Part shown: piece after piece, positions 34,679 through 46,292 of the stretch
How the letters are laid out: each line of letters opens with the position of its first letter
How positions within the stretch are numbered: the first letter of the stretch is position 1
Assembly (NCBI GenBank): GCA_020881915.1
Contig: JAJFPB010000001.1
Location: 310,001 to 374,000, forward strand
Length of the DNA stretch: 64,000 bases
Direction of reading: 5' to 3'
DNA from: Paramyrothecium sp. XJ0827
Taxonomy: Eukaryota > Ascomycota > Sordariomycetes > Hypocreales > Stachybotryaceae
The notes under the pieces: model-generated
The model's database searches: none
Told to the model about the DNA's origin: nothing
What the model saw: only the letters and a program-made list of their open reading frames with translations
Made by a program: the position numbers and the translations under genes

Positions 34679-36101
34679 GACAGTGGCAACGGCAAAAAGA
34701 ATAACGTAGTGGAGCTCCCCGTTCGGAGTGTGTAGGTAGGACCTGTCTTGACGGTCAGGCCAATCTGGGCAAATTTGAAGGATGAGAAGAACAAACTGTT
34801 CTTGCAAAGTCCCGGTATCGTCATCGGGTAAACGAAATTTTCAAGACTGAAAGAATTACAGTGGCAGTTCTGCTTGTAGACTTGAGTGTCAACAGATGGG
34901 TGGTGAGCATACGCTGAACAACTTTGTTCATAAATGAGCGCTTGAGTGTTCTGTTTATCTAATCATTGTGGTGGATTTATAGTGTTCTTGTGCCCCACCT
35001 CAAATTACGAGAGACATCCGTGTCATGAAAATGGTCATCACCACCCCACGAACGGCTTCATGGTGCGAAGGCAATATCACGCCCTGAAGTACCAATGGGA
35101 GGATCACTTGATTACGCCACCATAGTAGGGTTAGCAACTATTTCGTTTTGTTAATAAAATAGATTTTGCATTCCAATTCTGTGAAATTTTGCAATTGAGC
35201 TTGTCAAAACTGCGCAGGAGAAGGAAGGAATGATGGGCAAACTGCAATGTGGCGCATGCCTCATTTGAACCCAATAAAGCGAGTGGTGTGATCCAGACCA
35301 CGAACCTAAAAGTTTGTGAACCCCTAACAGATGATGCAAAGTCAATTAACTACACCATAAAAGGAGGGAGCCGAAGTCGACGTACCTGTTCTCATGGCTG
35401 AGTGAGGCCACATCATGGCGTCTATCTTTGATAATGCGTTCCTGTATATGCCTCAGAGTTTTGTAGATATGTCTGTAGCAGGAGTATCGGATGATTTCAT
35501 CGGCCATTGCCTCCAAGACGTGTTGGAGAATGTGGAAGCCAAAAGTCTTATATGTGGACAGATCCTTCTGGTGATCAATCAATGAAGGTTAACCTATCAT
35601 TGACCATCTGAGGAGTACTGAGCACCTAAGTTACTAGTCATGAGACAACTTTCACCGGTGAAGCACCAGATTGGAATGTTAACGGCGTTCGTGCTTTTCC
35701 GCGCTTTCAATGTCGTGGCACCAAAAGGAGCAACTATGAGAGGTTGTCGGCCAGCACAAAGTAAAACTGGCGTTTGGAAATTTCCCCTTGCTACGAGCAT
35801 CCTTCGATATATCCACTGTAGAAATATCCTATGGGATAAAACATTCGGCTTCAAGCATAGTCGCAGAGGCCAAACGTAAACAAGCAAAGCAAATGCTACG
35901 TCAGCTAGCGAGGATTGGAAAATGAACAGTATGTATAATTTTTGTGATATTGAGCTTTTACTTATTTACGTAGGCATTCTGAACGTGTCCATTGTATCCC
36001 GACGACGCGTTCGATCTTGGCCGCAGGTGCACCTAATCTACCCTTTCCGGATTCTATAAGTAGTATGATAAAAATTAGAACTCTAAAATTTAACGAGGGC
36101 T
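34679..36101. other. intergenic, no supported gene
   Basis: This 1.42-kb gap contains short frames on both strands (78-96 codons), none with a domain or signal. It holds the promoter of the membrane protein to its left and the 3' end of the YhhN-family gene to its right. Confidence 0.4.
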
Positions 36102-36773
36102 CTATTTATTGAATCCAAGTGATATCAGCAGCTGCCCAGAGTAGTAGAATATCCAAACGGAATACTGCATCCAAGCTCGGTGGGGGGAGGTTCTCTCAAG
36201 AAGAAACTTGTCCGTAGCCAAGATTGTGTCCGAGGTCGTGAACAAGAGCGCACCTACCACGACTAGATTATTTTTGACTGCCAGCACCGAGAGAAACATA
36301 CACAGGATGACCACGGAATATATCAGGACAGGAACACGTAGTCCTTGATCAACTCGCGGCATCATGGTGACATTCATGCCCGGAGCTACCAACAGCATTG
36401 CAATTGCTAGACCGATGCGCCAATACTCGGAGAAAGCTTGCTGCATGCCGCCACCAACTTGCAAGAAGAGGGCGATGTAGAAGAGATGGGCGATCAGGAA
36501 ATTTGCGAGCCCACACAGAAAGGCCGAATCACCATCGTAGGATAAAAATGCATCGCCCACGGACCCCAAAGCAAGAGCTGAAGCTAGCAGTAAAGACTGG
36601 CCTTGGATTTTGACTAAGATGGATAATAACGCTGTTGATGTAGCCTTAACGATAGTACGCGGGCGAGTCGGTGGGTGACGAGCGATGAAGCCAAAGACGG
36701 TTGCCGAGCTCAGGGATAGAAAAAGGACAATAGTAGCCGGTGTTGAAAATTGACTCATGATTGTAACTTTCAT
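36102..36773 (-). CDS. YhhN-family membrane protein (TMEM86/lysoplasmalogenase-like)
   Basis: This is a single exon of 223 aa from ATG 36773, or 218 aa from the better-context ATG at 36758. The frame further upstream opens only with TTG. About seven hydrophobic helices cover nearly the whole length. Family landmarks are the KATSTALLS segment in the first third, ALGSVGDAFLSYDGDSAFLCGLANFLIAH with its conserved GD and AH, and FTTSDTILATDKF near the C-terminus. YhhN/TMEM86 proteins include vinyl-ether lysoplasmalogen hydrolases. Fungal members are uncharacterised, so the enzymatic role is only inferred. It should be located in the ER or another endomembrane. Confidence 0.85.
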   Translation of the reverse strand: MKVTIMSQFSTPATIVLFLSLSSATVFGFIARHPPTRPRTIVKATSTALLSILVKIQGQSLLLASALALGSVGDAFLSYDGDSAFLCGLANFLIAHLFYIALFLQVGGGMQQAFSEYWRIGLAIAMLLVAPGMNVTMMPRVDQGLRVPVLIYSVVILCMFLSVLAVKNNLVVVGALLFTTSDTILATDKFLLERTSPHRAWMQYSVWIFYYSGQLLISLGFNK

Positions 36774-37100
36774 GAAGAACGTCGTCTTTTGAGAATTGTT
36801 GAGACTGGCTAAATAGTTTGGGTGGGCGTGCTGATACAGCACAGTGAATAGTGATGAACCTGGGATGAGAAAGTCGGAATAAGGGCGCAAGAGGAAAGGA
36901 GTGAACCGAGGCCCGAAGGAACAGCAGCTGAAAGGTCTTGAAACGTTGATTCCTTGTTCTGTTCCGTGTAGTTGCTCAATTGGGGATTTTCATCTATCGA
37001 GGTACGCTAAGCCTGTTTGACCATGGGGTAGTAACGTGGCTTGCATTCATGCGCAACGCTCATCGAAGGCTGTGTCCTTGAATAGCACAATGGTAAGGCG

Positions 37101-37604
37101 TTGGGCGCTTTTTTCAGCATTTCCGACGTAGACGCCAAGCGCCATAAAGACGAAGTTGAGAGCCTAGTCGCAGCAAGTAGTTCGAGGTTCTCGGGCCACT
37201 TGGCGCTTATCGAAGCATGCACAGAGGGCAACTTCTGCCAGCCATTATCGGAGGGCACTGCATCGTACTTGATTGATGTCACAGAAGAACGACGTCATAT
37301 TAGTATGCCTGGCACGTCACCAGACAGTGATTGGTGTCTTCGCCAAACCATTGAAGAGGTCAACATTCAGATTATCTCTTCGGTGAGCAAGATCTACCTC
37401 CTCCTACGTCCATGCCACGAAGCGCGGTACAACATTAACGGCAGTGCTTGCAATGTTCTAGAACTGGTGGCAATAGTTGAAGGCAAAGTTGACATCCACA
37501 TTTGTAAAAACAAAATCATGAAGGCCCTTGAATCAGTGCTTTGGGAGACGCATGAAAAGGGTTATGTGGTTAATGACGAACAGAATTGTTCAATGGACTC
37601 ATAG
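37101..37604 (+). CDS. hypothetical open frame, start unresolved
   Basis: This plus-strand open frame of about 167 codons opens with TTG and lacks a good upstream ATG. It may be a 3' exon or a gene remnant. The translation is moderately protein-like (charged helix near KRHKDEVESL, mixed core IEEVNIQIISSVSKIYLLL), with four Cys residues and no recognised domain. A competing 91-codon minus frame covers its first half. I cannot assign a function, and coding status is doubtful. Confidence 0.25.
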   Translation: MGAFFSISDVDAKRHKDEVESLVAASSSRFSGHLALIEACTEGNFCQPLSEGTASYLIDVTEERRHISMPGTSPDSDWCLRQTIEEVNIQIISSVSKIYLLLRPCHEARYNINGSACNVLELVAIVEGKVDIHICKNKIMKALESVLWETHEKGYVVNDEQNCSMDS

Positions 37605-37888
37605 TGTGATTGGGAATGAAGAGTGTAATGCCGAATAGATAATTTCATTATTTTGAATAATAACAATGGTCATAGCTGCCGTGGGGTATATGGAGGAGCT
37701 TGCATGATGAATGACCCATTGTGATAGAACATGCACCGGCGGAGAGGAGAAACGGTTCGCCTCTATGTGTCTATATTTACACAGTTTACATAGCTATAAC
37801 TAAGATCTTATAGCTCTAGCTATGCAATAATGGGCTCCCAATCCACCTCCCATCTTGCCCAGCAACATTAGGGTTTACCTTTACTATC

Positions 37889-39816
37889 CTACCAAGTACC
37901 CGTACAGTTGGCTTTCGCACGACCCAAAGTTTGTCGGAACGCAGTCGGGCTTACGCCTTTGGCGGCCCCCGTAGAATCATCCAAGTCGAAAGTGAACGCA
38001 TTCAGCCCTTGGAGACCATAGACCATCGCATCTACCAACATCCAGCTCGTGCAGCCTAGCTGAATCACAAATAGCTCATCTCCCATAGCAACATTGGCCG
38101 GGTCCGTTGTGGCGAAGACGGCCCGCCACGCCGACTGCTCGCCGGTCTCTAGTCCTGTGGGTAGGAGACGTACGGCAAGGTAAGACACCCCAGACCCGGA
38201 TCCAAGAGATATCAGGCTTGCGTAGGTCTGCAGGATATCCTTTCCGTTCATGACCCAGTGTGTGACGTTGAGTCCCGCTTGATCATCCAGGGCCAAAGTG
38301 ATGCTGCTGTCGGTTGCTTTATTAGAATATGTCCCAGCGTATAGACTTTGAGCTTCCGCTTTGCCAGCCGCTTCAAGTCCCCTTACAAGCACGGGGAGGA
38401 TCATGTTCAAGATGCCGAACTCTGTTGCGGAATTGGCAAGCGGGCCAGCCAACAGGAACGACACGGTGAGTCCATAGTCGGGGATAAGGATAAACAGCGA
38501 GGTATAGTCGCCTATGCCGCCAGTTTTGGTGTAAAGGTCGATAAGCCGGCCATCTACGGTCAGGTTGTTTGTGCGCGCAATCTCCCAGGGTGCACCGACA
38601 GAGACACCCAAAGAGGATGTGTGTGTTTTTGGCTTGAGCCAGGCACGCGTGACTGTTCCCGATAGGAGCTCGTGAGTGAGGATTGCCCTGCCAAGCTTGG
38701 TGAGATCGTTTGAGGTAGAATAGTAACCCCCTGTCCTGATGACTGTTAGCTGTGCTTCGCGGTGAGAGGTTGCTATCTTACGCAAGTGCCAGTCCAAGAT
38801 CTGTGCTCCACCAGTTATTGGGTTGAGTAGGAATAAATCCTTTGCCGTCCGTAGGTTTGGCCAGATAAGTTTCTGTCATACCCAGCGGCATAAGTATCTT
38901 TTCCTTGATGTACGCTTCGTATTTCTGTTTCGACACGCGCTCAATAACAAGGCCAAGGATACTAAATGCCGTGTTGCTGTATGCTGGGGTGGTAAACGGC
39001 CCGTAGCTTGGAGGACGCTTGCCGAAACTGCCCCAAAAGTCTGTTCGGGAAAGGTCAGAATATGCTCGAGTTTCTGGACTGTAACACTTACCATCCCAGG
39101 TACAGGGTCTTGACGAATCCAAAGCACCACAGTCGACGTACTCGTCATCGGCGAGCCCTGGTAAGCCAAGCGCCTCGGGCGAGAGCATTGGGTTCGCCGC
39201 CAGATCCGCTCCCACTGCATTGCGGAGTTAGGTCATGTTTTGATGGTTGTTGGAACTGATACGTACAATTGCTTCCGATACCCGCAAGATGGGATGCCAG
39301 AGCATCTAGTGTGATCTCTTCCCAATCCACAGTGGTTATGTCGTTTTGGACCTCTTGTTGTGCTTTGAGCTCCACAAGCTCGGGCATGTACTTTGTAACC
39401 GGATCTCTCATGTTGACTTGATCACCGAGTAAAAGAAGACCCATCATGGTGAATACCTTGGATATGCTACCTACCCGGAAGACGGTGTCTCCATCAACAG
39501 AACTCACGCCAGATACATTACGTTTGTTGGGGGTATATGCAAGTTCAAGCAGAGGCGCATCCTCGTACGCGGAGGAGATGACCACAGACATTGCCGTTGC
39601 ATCTTGAAGTAACCCAGCCGCGGCATTTTCGAGCCCTTTGAGCTGCGATACGATTGCTTGCACGGTAGGGTCGCTGGAGGGCTTTTTGGGCGGCGGAAGA
39701 ACAGGCCCAAGCGGCGGACAGTTGCTGAGAGCGGTGTCAAGAGTTTCGATGTGGCTAGCCAGTGCTGCCGACACCATGAGCACGAAGCCACTTGCTTTTT
39801 GAACGTTGAAGCGCAT
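37889..39816 (-). CDS. secreted serine beta-lactamase-like hydrolase (S12/class C fold)
   Basis: The three-exon model is 39816-39267, 39214-38782 and 38735-37889, 609 aa, with introns of 52 and 46 bp. A signal peptide occupies about residues 1-20. The penicillin-binding fold motifs are present: SISK with the nucleophile Ser near residue 117, YSN in TTPAYSNTAF, and KTGG in LYTKTGGIGDYTS. Two Cys pairs (for example CGALDSSRPC) in the middle fit an extracellular protein. The C-terminal 200 residues form an extra domain seen in fungal beta-lactamase-like proteins. It probably hydrolyses or transfers acyl/ester or amide bonds; true beta-lactam activity is not implied. It sits 540 bp from the divergently transcribed Zn2Cys6 regulator, which suggests possible co-regulation. 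Confidence 0.88.
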
Positions 39817-40360
39817 CGTTACTGAGCGGGTTTAGATGGAATAGATGAGAGGTAACGAGCCAGGACAGTTATGGGATGAGTTGCATGTAGCCATTTTATA
39901 TCCAGTCCTACCTTATTGCCTGGCAAAAGACTTCCTAAAACCGCCAAGTCCAGTGGAACTCCAGCCTTGAACCTGAATACGAGGATGTAGGAATCGGATC
40001 CATTTCTCACAATTACATGATGACGACGACAGCAAAGGAGTGTTGTCTCTCAAAACCACTGTACCCATGTTCAATTCGCGGTGAATCCCTGTCATGTTGG
40101 AGGCAATCCTTGTCAGTTTCGAATTCACTTCTTGAATATGATTGGCCAGTGCGTCTAACACCGCCTCCCCCTTAAATTGCATTTCCTATTTTGTCGTAAT
40201 ATGGATATCTTGAGATCAGATTTATCTGATTGGTCTGCGCATCCTTGGCAGGGTAAGATTTGGAAGAGGGACATGTCAGAAAGCGACGCGTCCTGCACAG
40301 GCTGATGCATGACCAACAGACGCCGAGCAGCAGCATCAAGATCTGCAACAACGGAGCATA
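39817..40360. promoter_or_regulatory. divergent promoter region between hydrolase and Zn2Cys6 regulator genes
   Basis: This 544-bp gap is shared by a minus-strand hydrolase and a plus-strand transcription factor. Two minus-strand frames (77 and 89 codons) overlap it but have no domain. A bidirectional control region is inferred from geometry only; no binding site was assigned. Confidence 0.4.
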
Positions 40361-41887
40361 ATGGTCGGGCGGCCTGAGGCAGCTATACGGCGTAGAGCCG
40401 CACATACAAGGAGCAAGACGGGGTGTGGCACTTGCAGGTATGCGTCTGTTTCAAGGCAGTTCTACAGTCCTTGTTGGCGCTAGCTGACAGTTATGTTTCT
40501 CTGAATTAGAATCCGTCACAAGCGCTGCGATGAAGGCAAGCCAGTATGTAGCAATTGCCGGACTACCGGCCGAATCTGTGACGGCTATGTCGATCCGGAA
40601 ACAGGGCAGAGGGTCGGAGGAGACCAACAGAGGGCTACCGTCTCCCGCTCGGTTGCCCATGCTACCCGCTTATTCGTGGACCAGCAGGAGGCTGACGGGT
40701 TCCGACACTTTGAGCTGGCCGTGACTGCGCAACTGGGCGTCACCATGAACAACAACTCATGGACCGTACCCACCCTTCAAGTTGCGCACGGGGACACGGC
40801 CCTGCGCCAGGCCTGCATTGCGGTGGGGATCATGAGCAAGCGGTACGAGATTAACCAAGTCTCCGTACTCCAAGGCCTCGAAGACACGCGCCTCACCCGC
40901 GCTGCCCAGTCCCATTATCATAAAGCAGCCGTGCAGCTGCGGCGCCAGCTCGCCGGCCACGACGGCGTCATCATGGCCCCGGAGGCTGCCCAGACGTGCT
41001 ACGGCTTTCTATGCGTGTTCGATTTCCTCCAGGGCAGCCCTCGGGGCGTTTTGCAACACCTACGTTGTGCCATACGGATCGCGGACGCAACGCCCGACCC
41101 TAGCGAGTTGCAGAAACGGCTGCAGTCCGTCTTGAAGCTCATGGAAATGGCCATGATGCGCTGGCTCGACCTCGACTGGACCCTTTTCGCCCAGAGCATC
41201 GAGCCCCCAGACTTTTTCACGAACCGTCATGCCCCGTACTTTTATGCCAGAACCACCCTAGAAGCCCTCAATGAGGATCTGGCCCGAATGGGCAACGAGA
41301 TTATGAGCTTCCGCCAAGTCGTCGCCTCTTCGCGCAACAGCAACCCAAACAACTTGACCAGCCCTGCCGGGGCCACGCAAGTCAAGGAGCTTTTCCTGTC
41401 CCGCCTGGACCTGTGGTACAAGGATTTCCTCCGAGCCCAGCAGCAGCCTAGCCAGGACGAGACCTTCCGCCGCCCCCTGCTCCACGCAAACTACCTGATG
41501 TTGTTACTCAGGGTCAAGCAGGTCAACACGGGTACGGTCGCTGCCGCAATGTCTGAGCAGGACATGCACGTGTTTTCCCAAATTATCGACCTTGCCGTCG
41601 AGGCTTGGATCACGGGATGTCCGGCTAAGCGTTACGACCGCGCCAGCGGCGAGAAAAATATAGAAGCCACGGGCTTCCTACCGTTGTATGCGTTCCGCAT
41701 CAGCTTCGTTCGGCCATTATTCTACGTCGCACTGAGGGCGCCCAGTGTCTCGGTGCGCTGGCGTGCTGTTCACTTTCTTCTCGATAAGCCCTGGCGCGAG
41801 GGGGCTTGGGATTCTGCAATTATGGGTTCAATTGCTAAATCTCAGCTGGCTTGTGATGCTGCTTCTGCAGGTTCGGCCCAGGTATGA
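40361..41887 (+). CDS. Zn2Cys6 fungal transcription factor
   Basis: The two-exon model is 40361-40437 and 40510-41887, 484 aa. The 72-bp intron falls inside the zinc cluster, which is complete only after splicing. Cysteines at 22, 25, 32, 39, 42 and 49 form CX2CX6CX6CX2CX6C (CGTCRIRHKRCDEGKPVC and onward). The remainder is a mostly helical regulatory region resembling the Fungal_trans_2 type, with a C-terminal REGAWDSAIMGSIA that matches the usual end of that family. A nuclear DNA-binding regulator is expected. It stands between the beta-lactamase-like hydrolase and the dehydrogenase/cupin/cysteine-hydrolase genes, so it may control them. An alternative last exon (to 41960) is possible because an open frame continues past a weak intron near 41830-41872. 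Confidence 0.9.
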
Positions 41888-42184
41888 CTATCGTCGGTGC
41901 ATGTATGAGCAGATTAATCTAGAGGAATTGCATCGACTGTGGGTTCACCATGTGCCTTAGACGGAGCATAAGTTAATAACTGAAATAGGGCAAGGCAAAC
42001 ATCACGAGCCAAGCCATCAGATCTCCAGAAGTCGTAAACCCGCGCGAGGAAATATGGCGTGGGCAGAATGTCAGCCATAAAGTGCGGCAGTGGTGCGCAA
42101 TGCACAATAACAAGCGAGCCCCAGCTCGGCAAGCACAGAGCAATCCTGTTTTCAAAGGTTGATAGATTGCATAAACTCTGCACA

Positions 42185-43163
42185 TTAAATATTGTCAAGG
42201 GCCCCCGGAACAACATCATCCAAAATTTCCACCAACTCGTCCCAGACCCGTCTCTGAACCTCTATTCCCTCCTCAGTATCCACGATCGGACTGGGCGTGC
42301 TGAGCTTGCAATCCTCCCGGTACATGCCATGGGACTCTGTACCAGCATTTGCTGCCATTGTATATGTACGTGCGCCCATGTCAGGGCTACGAGCCAGAAT
42401 CCTATCGGCGACTCCCATCATCATTCTTATAGGCAGTTCCCAACCTTTCTCGCGTAGGAGATCGCTCTGGCAGAGCCCAGGATCCACCATGTTAACAACC
42501 ACCAAAGGCTTCCTACTTCTCTGAATTCTCGATGCTAATTCACGCACCACAAAAACTTGCGTTAGCTTTGTGTCGTAATAACGGAGACGCATATCTCGGT
42601 CGCCCTGGACCGCGGCGAAGATAGACTTTTCCTTTCCTGGTAGGAATTTGGTGTACATATGGCCGTTGGAACTGACAACGACATGGTGTGGGACGCTTTG
42701 GGTTTGCTCGAATGTTCGCCTCATGACGGGCAGAAGGAGGAGCGCCATGAGGATTGGCGCAATGACATGCACAAACGTCTGGCGCTCATAGCCCTCGTAG
42801 TACTCGCACTTGAAGCTCTGCAGGCCGGCATTGGCCACAAAAACGTCAAGACGGTCGAGCTCATCTGCTCGGGAGCAGAACGCTTTGATGCTCTCATAGG
42901 ATCCGAGCTCTAGTGGCCACACCTCGAGGACTCCAGCCACAGCCTCAGCGGACTTGATGTCTTTCTTGGCAGCCTCGCCCTTCTCAGAAGACCTGCAGGC
43001 TAGGATAACTTTGGCAGCGCCGAGGCGCGCAAACTGCTGAGCCGCCGCCTTGCCAATCCCCGAGCTGGCCCCAGTGACAATAACAACTTTATGTGAATAG
43101 TCACTCTGTGGGCTTGGCAGCGGCGTGACTTGCGTCCTGAATGCCCGGACGATGCTTCGGTTC
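42185..43163 (-). CDS. short-chain dehydrogenase/reductase (5' exon unresolved)
   Basis: The main exon is 43163-42185, about 325 codons, beginning right after a CTAG acceptor. It has the Rossmann motif TGASSGIG, VANAGL, the catalytic Ser in VVVSSNG and YYDTK (Y-x3-K). The opening FRTQVTPLPSPQ matches the N-terminal leader of fungal retinol-dehydrogenase/WW-domain-oxidoreductase-like SDRs, so the protein starts only a few residues upstream. The ATG must lie in a short upstream exon. An ATG near 43295 followed by a GTTAGC donor is a candidate, but it does not join in frame, so the start is left open. It catalyses NAD(P)-dependent oxidation or reduction of an unknown substrate. Confidence 0.85.
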
Positions 43164-44398
43164 CTAGAGACAACAGATTGTCAGATGGTTTGCTAGATAG
43201 ATGGCAAAATGCTGGCGCGGTACATGATTGCTAGATCTTGTGCGTGCTAACCTTGGGACGCTCGATGGAAGAGTGAGGGAGAGGCTGCTGCATCAGTGAC
43301 CCCGCCTCGACAAATCACGGTTTGTTTCGAAGAAAGTCACGAGGCGGGGAATTACGAAGACTGTTGGTTTATGGACTTCGGTTGGTTCATGGGACTTCCT
43401 TGCCCTCACAGCCGATTAGCAGGTGTTGCTCCCTGTACGTTGTACAATCCCTGCTAGCCAACTCACGTTGCCTACCTTTTGGTGCTACTGTACCTACCCA
43501 AAATCTGTGGCTTTTGAGATTCAATAACATCATCAATCGTCTAAAGGTATCTTGTAGATCCGGCGTGAATAATTGAGCTTTGCACGACATGCCAATAACA
43601 TAGTGAACAACTTTAAAATGAACGGAAAGGGCTTATCTCTCGTGCCGAAATGCCTCGCATCTTCTGAGACATGACTTTCAGCCATTGCGTGAACAACAAC
43701 AATGTGTAAAGGCTGTTGGACCCTGGCTTGACCGCTCATTGTGCGTCTCGTTAAGGCAGGCACTGCAGCCACATGGTCAATACTTGCTTCTCTTAGGTCA
43801 TGAATAGATTTAGTGCCGCAGGGCTGCTTATGCATTGTTACGCATTGCTATCTATCGAGTTTTTTCCCTCCCGAAGGAGCGCGTGTTGTTTGCCGGGTTT
43901 CACCGATAGGCTATTCGGGTATCAAGGGGCCTTAGCTCCGATCCGATCTTTAAATTGCCGGGACCACGGACACCATGACAAGGCTAAAGTGCCGAATGCT
44001 ACTGCAGTTTCAGCGAAATCTAATGTTTAGAAAAGTGCATAAGCGATTTTTGTTCCTGTTACTATGATTAAACCCTGCTCAGGCCAACCATCAGCCCCCA
44101 GTAGACTTGGCCCCATCAAAGACAATAGCCTATTGCCAGCTCTCTCGTGCCGAAAATGTCACGGTACACCGATTGTTGGGGGCTTCTTACGAAGTCTCAA
44201 TAGGCGAGCTCTGCCTTCATTGGTGTAACCGGTATCAATTCTTTGATCAGGATGAAAGTTTGCGTCAGCCATTGCGTGATCAGCGGAGCCCGAGCCAAGG
44301 TTTGAGATCTATAAAAACCGAGGTCTAGGAAGAGGATTGTAGTCGAGTCACTTCTCATCTCTCAGCCAAGTCTTGAATAGATTCACTATTCGATCATC
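43164..44398. other. intergenic; first exon of the dehydrogenase and cupin promoter
   Basis: This 1.23-kb gap should contain the missing short first exon of the dehydrogenase in its left 150 bp, and the promoter of the cupin gene at its right end. Open frames of 67-100 codons are present without recognisable features. Confidence 0.4.
44310..44316 (+). promoter_or_regulatory. possible TATA box of cupin gene
   Basis: TATAAAA lies 89 bp upstream of the cupin ATG at 44399, a good position for a fungal core promoter. Confidence 0.4.
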
Positions 44399-44891
44399 AT
44401 GTCTGCACCATCGAGCCCTGCTCCCAAGATCGTCAATATTGACGGGGTCTGGCACGTTGAAGGGTACGTTGCCGTCCACTTGTGACCGCAGGGCCTGGCT
44501 AATGTCTGGGAACAGCCGTCCACGAGAGACAGTAAAGCTCATTGCCCACCATCATCCCGCCAACATTCCGGGGAAGTCGTTGATCGTGCTTCTGGTGGAG
44601 TTGCCGCCCAACGCAGCAACTCCAGGGCATACGCACAGTGGAGCGGCTGTGGTGGCGTTGAGTTTTGCCGGCACTATTCTGAACAAGATGAACTGTGATG
44701 AGCCACTTACAACTACCCCTGGTGGCTATTTCTATGAGGCGCCGGGCTGTCACCATGTTTGGAGTGAGAATTTGAGCAAAACGGAAATGGCCAGCTTTTT
44801 TGCAGTACTGATAGTTGACGATGAGGTTGTCAAAGATGGCTACGATAAGCTGGTGGTTATGGACGCGGATAGGGAAGGGCAGAGTGCTTAA
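44399..44891 (+). CDS. small single-domain cupin protein
   Basis: The two-exon model is 44399-44463 and 44516-44891, 146 aa, with a 52-bp GT-AG intron after HVEG. Cupin motif 1 is GHTHSGAAVVALSFAG (the metal-ligand pair HxH is present, and the usual Glu position is less clear). Motif 2 is GGYFYEAPGCHHVWSEN, with the P-G-x-x-H core. There is no signal peptide, so it is probably cytosolic. Such small cupins act as dioxygenases, isomerases or cyclases, or are uncharacterised; the substrate is unknown. Its neighbours are a dehydrogenase on one side and a cysteine hydrolase on the other, consistent with a catabolic or biosynthetic group. Confidence 0.85.
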
Positions 44892-45405
44892 TAGCTTGAG
44901 AAAATGCATCAATAGAATGCATGTGTTCCAGTTATACTACCTCATATCCCTTTTTGGGTCCTTAATTAACACATGGATTTGAGGTTTTGAGAAGGTGTCT
45001 CGGTCGAGTCCCGCAATCCACACCACAACCATCAGTCAAGAGAATAATCCGGAATTGAGCCCTGGGCCCAGAACAAGCCTTAGGGATTCCCTAAGCAGGT
45101 TAGTTTTTCGTGGGTCTCAGTGAAGCCGTCACTATTGTGGGCGGGGAGAAACGAGACATTGATGTTATGTTCCACTGAGCAGCAGCCCTGGTACGCAACA
45201 GTTTGTACGTTGCTATCCATTGAACAGTGCATCGCGCCATCAATTTTCTTTTTGAGGCAAGCATAAGGATCAATCTGTTATATTCTAGTAGAAGTGGGAA
45301 ACCTTAGATAACCCAGGATTAAAACCCCTTCACCCAATCCTTGGAATAGAAATTGTCGATTGACGAGTCAAATCTCCATTCTGATTTTGTCGTTCTGAGT
45401 CAGGA
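44892..45405. other. convergent 3' intergenic region
   Basis: This 514-bp stretch lies between the 3' ends of the cupin and cysteine-hydrolase genes. No gene or repeat was recognised; it presumably holds both polyadenylation regions. Confidence 0.4.
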
Positions 45406-46292
45406 TTACCACGGAATATCCTTCTGCCCGTCTTGTATTTCGCCCTGCTCCACTGCAAAGCCGTGACCACGGGCAAGCATACCCCCATTTGGTATGAGCG
45501 CATCAACTAAAGGCCACACAGGTTCGCCAGTGGGTGGAGTTCGCCAGTCTCTCATGAGCTCGCCAAAGATGGCAAAAGAGGAAAGGATTTGAACACCTGC
45601 ATCTCGCATGCGGCGGTTGGAGTCTTCCCGAATATTCACGCTTGTTGTGCCGGACGCCTCGCTATTGGCGAAGACAGAATATCCTGCTTCTCTCATCGAT
45701 AGAGCCGCGAAAGTGGTACCTGCATTGTACGAGAAATCATTAGCTTGAGTCCTACCAATTTTTATCCCCATTTTGGTGCTTTTTAAGGATTTGCGTACAT
45801 GCGTCAGTGGCGATTCCTCCCACAATAAGCTGACTACGACCGAGAGCAGCCAGTGCCTCGCGGAACTCCTTGTTATCCATGGCATTGACTTCCCCGTGAC
45901 GGTGAATTATCGGCGCCTCCGGGAACAAATCGACGATGTCCTTCGGGAGTGGGCCGTTTGGTCCTTTGAAGAAGATCAGTATCCCGAAATTGAAGCTTCG
46001 ATGCATGAGATGAATTTCTTAAACGACCTACCCAGGTGTGCGGAAGTAGTCATTATAACAGGAAGTTCAAAGGCCTTTGCCAAACGAGCATGGCTGTACA
46101 TTTGCTGGCGGAAGTAGGTGGGTTCAAAGTCGTGCACAAGTTGAAAGAGGCCAACCTGATGGTCAATGATCACAAGAGCCTGGTTTTATTAGCAATGGAA
46201 CAGTCAGGACGATAAGTTTATGAGAATCTCACGGCCTTGTTCCTGTCCAGCCTCTCATACCGGAACGAGTTTGTGCGAGCTGACGCAGACAT
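45406..46292 (-). CDS. isochorismatase-like cysteine hydrolase (YcaC type)
   Basis: The four-exon model is 46292-46233, 46179-46032, 45963-45799 and 45719-45406, 228 aa, with introns of 53, 68 and 79 bp. Characteristic segments are YERLDRNKAALVIIDHQVGLF (catalytic Asp), TTSAHLGPNGPLPKDIV and IVGGIATDACTTFAALS, with the nucleophile Cys. The Cys codon itself is split by the third intron (T|GT), so accurate splicing is needed to build the active site. The layout matches the YcaC-like branch of cysteine hydrolases, which cleave amides or related bonds of small molecules. There is no signal peptide. It is convergent with the cupin gene and may belong to the same small metabolic group. Confidence 0.9.

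Noticed and set aside
39819..40405. Small minus-strand frames between the hydrolase and the regulator
   Set aside because: They lie in a divergent promoter and partly over the first exon of the Zn2Cys6 gene; no domain or signal.
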